Shown here: positions 6,407 to 9,933 of the stretch, piece by piece | Position numbering within the stretch: the stretch's first letter is position 1 | How the letters are laid out: each line of letters opens with the position of its first letter | Assembly: GCA_030544185.1 (NCBI GenBank) | Contig: JAUNRO010000050.1 | Location: 3,166-13,098, forward strand | Origin: Propionibacteriaceae bacterium | GTDB lineage: Bacteria > Actinomycetota > Actinomycetes > Propionibacteriales > Propionibacteriaceae | Direction of reading: 5' to 3' | Length of the DNA: 9,933 nt | Made by a program: the position numbers and the translations under genes | The notes under the pieces: model-generated | Told to the model about the DNA's origin: nothing | The model's database searches: none | What the model saw: only the letters and a program-made list of their open reading frames with translations

Positions 6407-7318
6407 TCAGGCGTTCTCGGGCGGCGTCGGGAGCTCTTCACCGACGCTCTGCAGGTGGGGTTCGAACGCCGTCGGCCACGCTTCGGCGATCGCATCCGCG
6501 CTCCACCCACCGGCGCGGTATTCCTTGACGATCTGATCGGTGTGGGAATACAGGGACAGCCGGTCACCGCCGATGCCGATGGCCTGGCCGCTGATCCCCT
6601 CGGCGGCAGCGGAGGCCAGGAACGACACCAGCCCGGCAACGTCCTCGGGCCGACCGAGCGCGAGCTCGCGGCGCGCGAACTCGGGCAGCGGTTGCCCGGC
6701 GTCGAGCGCCTCGATATAGGGCTTCATGAACGGCACGGTCGCGGTCATCGCGGTCGCGGCCACCGGGATGACCGCGTTCGTGGTGATCCGGTCCCGCTTG
6801 AGCTCCATCGCCCACACCTTCGCGAACGCGACGATGCCGGCTTTCGCTGCGGAATAGTTGGTCTGGCCGAAGATGCCGTACTGCCCGGCCGGCGAACCGA
6901 TCAGGATCAGCCGGCCGCCATGGCCCTGTTCCCGCATCTGCCGGGCCGCGGCGCGCGCGGTCGTGAACGTGCCCCGCAGGTGGACATCGATCACGGTGTC
7001 GAAGTCCTCGTCGGTCATCTTCCACAACGTCCGGTCGCGCAGGACGCCGGCATTGGCGACGAGCACGTCCAGTTGGCCGAACTCGCTCACTGCCGCATCG
7101 ACCAGCTGTTGGGCGACCTCCGAGGGCCCGACGGCAGCGGCCACCGCGACTGCCTGGCCACCGGCGTCCCGGATGCTCCGGGCCGCCTGCTCAGCAGTGT
7201 CGGCATCGATATCGTTCACGACCACCCGCGCTCCGTCCGCAGCGAGGCGCTGGGCGTACGCCAGCCCGAGTCCGCGGCCGCTGCCGGTGACGATGGCGAC
7301 GCGATTGCCGAGGTCCAT
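6407..7318 (-). CDS. Short-chain dehydrogenase/reductase, probable (R)-3-hydroxyacyl-CoA dehydrogenase
   Basis: Rossmann-fold oxidoreductase of 303 residues. The cofactor loop is TGSGRGLG (11-18), and an acidic Asp36 after the second strand (VVVNDID) points to NAD rather than NADP. NAG is at 89-91, and the catalytic set is Ser142 with Tyr155 and Lys159 in YSAAK. The C-terminus is about 50 residues longer than in a classical SDR, with SHTDQIVKEYRAGGWS at 258-273; this tail, the VVVND strand and the overall form resemble the dehydrogenase domain of peroxisomal multifunctional enzyme type 2. The start is ATG 7318, with AAGGAG 7 bases upstream, although the frame is open further. It lies 77 bases after the alpha/beta hydrolase gene and 28 bases before the amidohydrolase gene. 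The inferred role is oxidation of the hydroxyacyl-CoA made by the MaoC protein. A 3-oxoacyl-ACP reductase label would be the generic alternative. Confidence 0.92.
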   Translation of the reverse strand: MDLGNRVAIVTGSGRGLGLAYAQRLAADGARVVVNDIDADTAEQAARSIRDAGGQAVAVAAAVGPSEVAQQLVDAAVSEFGQLDVLVANAGVLRDRTLWKMTDEDFDTVIDVHLRGTFTTARAAARQMREQGHGGRLILIGSPAGQYGIFGQTNYSAAKAGIVAFAKVWAMELKRDRITTNAVIPVAATAMTATVPFMKPYIEALDAGQPLPEFARRELALGRPEDVAGLVSFLASAAAEGISGQAIGIGGDRLSLYSHTDQIVKEYRAGGWSADAIAEAWPTAFEPHLQSVGEELPTPPENA

Positions 7319-7395
7319 GAGTGTTCTCCTTGCAGGTTGGTGGTCGTGAGACAGCCCCGAGTCCCGGCTCGGGTCGGTGAGGAGGTGGCGCGGAG

Positions 7396-8136
7396 CTAGT
7401 GCTGTGGCTCCGAATAGGCGGTGGTGCTGGCCAAACCTGGCAGCGGCGGGCGATAGGCGTGCCACTGGCCCTCGCGCAGGGCGAGGCGGTCGGCGATGGC
7501 GTGGAGGCTGGTCGGATGGGTCGCCATGCCCAGGTGGCTGGAGACGATTTCGATGTCCTCACAGTGCGGCGAGGGCACCTGCCGGCAGGTCCTGTGGGCG
7601 AACAACGGGTCAGTGCGGGAGAAGATCGCAGTGGTCGGGACGGGCATCGGTTGGTCCGCGGTGCCCGGCCGGGCCGCATACCACCAGCCGCCGACGGGTG
7701 TGCCGAGGGTGATCAGCGCGCTCACCTTCTCGGGTGCGGCGAGGGCGAGCTGCCGGGCGAACACGCCGCCGGCGCTCCACCCGATGATCGTGATCCGGCG
7801 GGACCCGTTGGCCAGCCGGGTGAGCTGCCGTTCGAGCCGATCCGCGACAGGGCCGTTCGGGCCCTTCAGGGCGCCGGTCTCCGGCTGATGCACGAGGTGC
7901 CCGTGGGCGGTGAGGAACGCGCGCAGGGGCGCGCACCACGATGAGCCGCCGCTCATGCCCGGGATCACCAGAACATGCCGCGGCGTGGCTGCCCGCTCCC
8001 ACAGCAGGGCGGGGAGCAGGCAACCGGAGATCGACGTCTCCGTGGCTGCCCGCATGGGCTCGAAGGGGCCCGCCAGCCAGTGGCCATATGCCCGAGCGGC
8101 GCCGACCACCCCATGTGCGAGCGACTCGAACCTCAC
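7396..8136 (-). CDS. Alpha/beta hydrolase (esterase/lipase-like)
   Basis: Cytoplasmic alpha/beta-hydrolase-fold protein of 246 residues with no visible signal peptide. The oxyanion region is VIPGMSGGSSW (about 57-67), and the nucleophile elbow GWSAGG has Ser121. The likely acid is Asp176 in FSRTDPLF, and the likely base is His201 in VSSHLGMATHP. The pattern around the elbow and the ITLGTPVGGWW stretch resemble lipase/esterase-like hydrolases of actinobacteria. Two GTG starts compete: 8136, with GGAGG 6 bases upstream, and 8151, with GGAGG only 4 bases upstream. I prefer the former; the difference is five residues. As the first gene of the block downstream of the dyad-rich region it could release the pathway's acid from an ester or other conjugate, but no substrate can be read from the sequence. 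Confidence 0.88.
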   Translation of the reverse strand: MRFESLAHGVVGAARAYGHWLAGPFEPMRAATETSISGCLLPALLWERAATPRHVLVIPGMSGGSSWCAPLRAFLTAHGHLVHQPETGALKGPNGPVADRLERQLTRLANGSRRITIIGWSAGGVFARQLALAAPEKVSALITLGTPVGGWWYAARPGTADQPMPVPTTAIFSRTDPLFAHRTCRQVPSPHCEDIEIVSSHLGMATHPTSLHAIADRLALREGQWHAYRPPLPGLASTTAYSEPQH

Positions 8137-8142
8137 TGCATC

Positions 8143-8147
8143 CCTCC
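8143..8147 (-). promoter_or_regulatory. Shine-Dalgarno for the alpha/beta hydrolase start at 8136
   Basis: GGAGG lies 6 bases before the GTG at 8136. A second GGAGG at 8156-8160 is 4 bases before an in-frame GTG at 8151. The spacing favours the downstream start, but both could be used. Confidence 0.5.
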
Positions 8148-8197
8148 CCACGTTCCCTCCGTCAGCGGCTCACGGAGGAGATTGACAAAGGTTTGAC

Positions 8198-8214
8198 ATT
8201 CCGCACAGGGGAAT
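8198..8214. promoter_or_regulatory. Operator-like dyad A upstream of the catabolic block
   Basis: ATTCCGC-ACA-GGGGAAT is a 7-3-7 inverted repeat with one mismatch, inside an AT-rich patch unusual for this window. It lies about 60 bases before the alpha/beta hydrolase start, where a repressor or activator would act on the six-gene block. Together with dyad B it forms an imperfect 20-base direct repeat (8199-8218 and 8260-8279) differing at three positions. A TF site is inferred; the local IclR protein is the best candidate ligand. No convincing -35/-10 pair for the minus strand could be fixed here. Confidence 0.5.
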
Positions 8215-8250
8215 ATTTAGCCACAGGGGGTGGTCGGAAAGCGAGGATTT

Positions 8251-8267
8251 CTGCGGACTTTCCGCAG
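8251..8267 (-). terminator. Perfect hairpin after the serine hydrolase gene, possible terminator or part of the operator
   Basis: The plus-strand sequence CTGCGGA-CTT-TCCGCAG is a perfect 7-3-7 inverted repeat, about 33 bases past the stop of the serine hydrolase gene in the direction of transcription. In minus-strand RNA it would form a GC-rich hairpin, but it is followed by AAAUCC, not a U-tract, so intrinsic termination is uncertain. It shares bases with dyad B, so it may be an additional arrangement of the same half-sites. Confidence 0.35.
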
Positions 8268-8275
8268 AGCGGAAT
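8259..8275. promoter_or_regulatory. Operator-like dyad B, perfect core
   Basis: TTTCCGC-AGA-GCGGAAT contains a perfect 6-3-6 inverted repeat (TTCCGC/GCGGAA). Its centre is 61 bp from that of dyad A, close to six helical turns, which would suit cooperative binding on one face of the DNA. A further TCGGAA half-site lies between the two at 8234-8239. Identity of the bound protein is inferred. Confidence 0.5.
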
Positions 8276-8300
8276 ATGTCCCTCGTCGCGAGACGCGCCG

Positions 8301-9641
8301 TCAGGCCCAGTCGGACACCCCGCCCGGGACATCGCCGGCGGGGTCGTAGGGCGTGCGGGTGAAGCGGAAGGACGCGATGTCGAGATGGGAGACCGCACCA
8401 TCGGTGTGGCGAATCACCCGCAGCGGCTCGCCGGCGTAATAGCTGTCCAGCCCGAGCCAGGCGTCCGTGCCCGTGCGGACGAACCTGCTGGCCCGCCCGA
8501 CCCCGGGCTCGCCCAGGACCAGGTGGTCGCCCTCGAAGCGGACCGTCATCGTGCTGGGCCCCCAGTGCCAGTTGCCCACCAGATCGAGCGCCGCCCGGTC
8601 GCCCTCGGCCGACCAGGGTTCGACCGGGGCCGGCTCGTGCTCCACGAACAGGTCGAGCAGCTCGGTCGCGAGCGGTGCGAGCAGGGCGGAGGTGGTGTTG
8701 GCCAGGAGGATCGCGGCGTCACCCGAGGGGCGATGCACTTGGAGCATGGCGACGAAGCCGGGCATGGAGCCACCGTGGCCCACCAGCCGCCGGCCGGAGG
8801 TGTTCCACAATTGCGGGCCCAGGCCGTGGGCGGCCGTCCAGGGTTGTCCGGGCAGGTCCACGACGACCTGTGGTTCGCACATCTCGTCCAGCGTCTCGGT
8901 GGCCAGGATCTCGTCCCCGTCGCCGGCGAGGAACGTCGCCCAGCGGGCGAGGTCGCCGATGGTCGACCAGTACTGCCCCGCGGCTCCCATGGCGCCCGCA
9001 TCGTGTTCGGGCTCGGGGTGCAGGAGGTCCGCGAACGGGTGCACCGCCAACCCGGGCGCGTGATCGGCGAGCGGCCGCAGCGTCGTGTGGGTCATGCCCA
9101 GCGGGGCGAGGATCTCGTCGGCCACCACCTCGTGCCACGGGCGCGCGTGGGCGTGGGACAACAGGGCGCCGAGCGCGGCGTAGCCCACGTTGGAGTAGTG
9201 GTGCCGCTTGCCCCCGCGGAAGCGGATCTGGATCCCCTCGGCGAGACTGCGCCAATCGCCCCCGGGCGTACGCTCCCACCACGGGCCGTCGGTCTCCGCC
9301 TGCACCCCGCCGCCGTGGCAGAGCAACTGCGCGATGGTCGCGCGACCGATTCGGGTGCCGGGGACGTGGTCCTCGAACCGGTCGTCGAGGTCGATGGCCC
9401 CTTCGTCGCGCAGGCGCATGATGGCCACGGCGACCAGTGTCTTGGTGATCGACCCGATCCGATATTGCGTGGTGGGGGTCGGGGCCGGCCCGCCGGCGCG
9501 ACCGGTCAGCGTGCCGATGCGATCGGACCACGCCAGTTCGCCGCCACGCACGATGCCCGCCGATACCGAGGGCAGGCGGAGCTCACGCTGGGCCCGGGCA
9601 AGGTGGCGGTGCAGGCGGGCTTCGGTCTCGGTCGTGCTCAC
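8301..9641 (-). CDS. Serine hydrolase of the beta-lactamase/penicillin-binding-protein-like family (class C fold, EstB type)
   Basis: Penicilloyl-serine-fold hydrolase of 446 residues. The catalytic SxxK is SITK at 64-67 within YRIGSITKT, the tyrosine motif is YSN at 149-151, and the third motif is HGG (289-291) within GHGGSMPG, where class C beta-lactamases have KTG. HxG in this place is usual in esterases, aminohydrolases and D-amino-acid peptidases of the family, so antibiotic resistance should not be assumed. Residues from about 330 on form an extra C-terminal domain (DLVGNWHWGPSTMTVRFEG) like the lipocalin-like beta-domain found in such esterases. There is no evident signal peptide or lipobox, so a cytoplasmic location is likely. 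The start is GTG 9641; there is no good Shine-Dalgarno, and a possible -10 element sits 6 bases upstream. It begins 13 bases after the DUF6457-like gene and ends 164 bases before the alpha/beta hydrolase. Its link to the catabolic block is unclear. Confidence 0.92.
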   Translation of the reverse strand: MSTTETEARLHRHLARAQRELRLPSVSAGIVRGGELAWSDRIGTLTGRAGGPAPTPTTQYRIGSITKTLVAVAIMRLRDEGAIDLDDRFEDHVPGTRIGRATIAQLLCHGGGVQAETDGPWWERTPGGDWRSLAEGIQIRFRGGKRHHYSNVGYAALGALLSHAHARPWHEVVADEILAPLGMTHTTLRPLADHAPGLAVHPFADLLHPEPEHDAGAMGAAGQYWSTIGDLARWATFLAGDGDEILATETLDEMCEPQVVVDLPGQPWTAAHGLGPQLWNTSGRRLVGHGGSMPGFVAMLQVHRPSGDAAILLANTTSALLAPLATELLDLFVEHEPAPVEPWSAEGDRAALDLVGNWHWGPSTMTVRFEGDHLVLGEPGVGRASRFVRTGTDAWLGLDSYYAGEPLRVIRHTDGAVSHLDIASFRFTRTPYDPAGDVPGGVSDWA

Positions 9642-9647
9642 CGCTTC

Positions 9648-9653
9648 AATCTA
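9648..9653 (-). promoter_or_regulatory. Possible -10 element of a leaderless promoter for the serine hydrolase
   Basis: TAGATT fits the actinobacterial TANNNT -10 pattern and ends 6 bases before the GTG at 9641, placing the transcription start at or next to the start codon. The absence of a good ribosome binding site agrees with leaderless translation. No clear -35 box is seen, and a 6-base pattern can occur by chance. Confidence 0.3.
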
Positions 9654-9654
9654 G

Positions 9655-9933
9655 TCAGGTCTGCGCGGCTTGGGCGTCGCGATCGGTACGCCAGTTCTGC
9701 GCCCGCTGGGTGAGCACCGCAAGCGCATGTTCGGCGCTGAGGCCGCGGCCCACGGCGAGGCCGGCGAGGAACCCGGTCACGGGGACGCCCGGGCGGAGCA
9801 CTCCGTGCGCGACCGCCCTGGACAGGTCGAGGATGTCGCCGACCGGGACGTCCTCGGGCGCGATGCCGGGATCGGGGCCGATTGCCGCGATCCACTCATG
9901 CAGCTCGGTCAGGTCCTGGTTGCGGTCGTGGGG
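9655..9933 (-). CDS. DUF6457-like protein, C-terminal 92 residues, cut by the window edge
   Basis: The frame runs open from the right edge to TGA at 9655. The visible residues include LHEWIAAIGPDPGI, ILDLSRAVAHGVLRPGVPVT (34-53) and FLAGLAVGRGLSAEHALAVL (55-74). This layout, with a small helical domain starting 'LxEWI' and the AHGVxRPxxPxTxFLxGxAxG stretch, resembles DUF6457, a small actinobacterial domain found alone or fused to the C-terminus of MobA-like molybdopterin nucleotidyltransferases. No start codon occurs before residue 45, so the beginning lies outside the window and it cannot be told whether this is a stand-alone protein or a fusion. The overlapping arginine-rich frame ending at 9638 is a shadow. 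It is unlikely to belong to the catabolic pathway to its left. Confidence 0.7.
   Translation of the reverse strand, partial: PHDRNQDLTELHEWIAAIGPDPGIAPEDVPVGDILDLSRAVAHGVLRPGVPVTGFLAGLAVGRGLSAEHALAVLTQRAQNWRTDRDAQAAQT

Noticed and set aside
6379..6639. An 87-residue N-terminal extension of the amidohydrolase frame
   Set aside because: It is arginine- and proline-rich, overlaps the SDR gene in another frame, and a good ribosome binding site stands before the internal ATG at 6378.
7319..7465. A 49-residue N-terminal extension of the SDR frame
   Set aside because: It overlaps the alpha/beta hydrolase gene, and ATG 7318 has AAGGAG at ideal spacing directly before the Rossmann fold.
8182..8219. 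Plus-strand promoter suggested by TTGACA at 8182-8187 and 8193-8198 with TATTTA at 8214-8219
   Set aside because: The spacer is 15 bases from the second TTGACA, with no fitting -10 for the first, and the only thing to be transcribed rightward is antisense to the serine hydrolase. An antisense RNA is possible but not supported.
7941..9713. A 590-residue plus-strand open frame across the serine hydrolase and the intergenic dyads
   Set aside because: It is antisense to a gene with three catalytic motifs and has no motif of its own. Its length reflects the third-position GC of the true gene.
9638..9895. An 85-residue minus-strand frame at the right edge
   Set aside because: It is highly arginine-rich and overlaps the serine hydrolase start; the frame ending at 9655 gives a normal protein with a recognisable domain pattern.

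Overview
The window is high-GC DNA with actinobacterial character: GTG starts are common, and the gene families present (a wax ester synthase/diacylglycerol acyltransferase, a FadE5-type acyl-CoA dehydrogenase, an HtdZ-like MaoC hydratase and a DUF6457-like protein) are typical of mycobacteria, rhodococci, nocardioids and relatives. The genus cannot be named from the sequence. Every gene I can support lies on the minus strand, so transcription runs from right to left. There is no RNA gene, insertion sequence, CRISPR array or phage gene, and no gene-free stretch longer than about 150 bases.

In transcription order the layout is: (1) the 3' end of a DUF6457-like gene (9933-9655); (2) a serine hydrolase of the beta-lactamase/esterase EstB class (9641-8301); (3) a 164-base intergenic region with an AT-rich patch and several related dyads built on TTCCGC/GCGGAA, the best regulatory candidate here; (4) a compact block of six genes: alpha/beta hydrolase (8136-7396), short-chain dehydrogenase (7318-6407), CouO-like amidohydrolase (6378-5509), MaoC-type enoyl-CoA hydratase (5482-5030), FadE5-type acyl-CoA dehydrogenase (5020-3197) and an IclR-family regulator (3184-2399); (5) a WS/DGAT acyltransferase (2291-675); and (6) the N-terminal third of an acyl-CoA ligase (573-1, cut by the window edge).

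Together the genes read as a CoA-dependent side-chain degradation pathway. The ligase would make an acyl-CoA, the dehydrogenase an enoyl-CoA, the MaoC protein an (R)-3-hydroxyacyl-CoA, the SDR a 3-ketoacyl-CoA, and the amidohydrolase would hydrolyse the 3-ketoacyl-CoA. There is no thiolase in the window. This matches the 'beta-oxidative deacetylation' logic described for p-hydroxycinnamate catabolism in Rhodococcus jostii (CouL/CouN/CouM/CouO), but here the regulator is IclR-type and an alpha/beta hydrolase that could release the acid from an ester heads the block. The true substrate cannot be read from the sequence. The WS/DGAT next door suggests a link to acyl-CoA storage, but its motifs depart from the family consensus.
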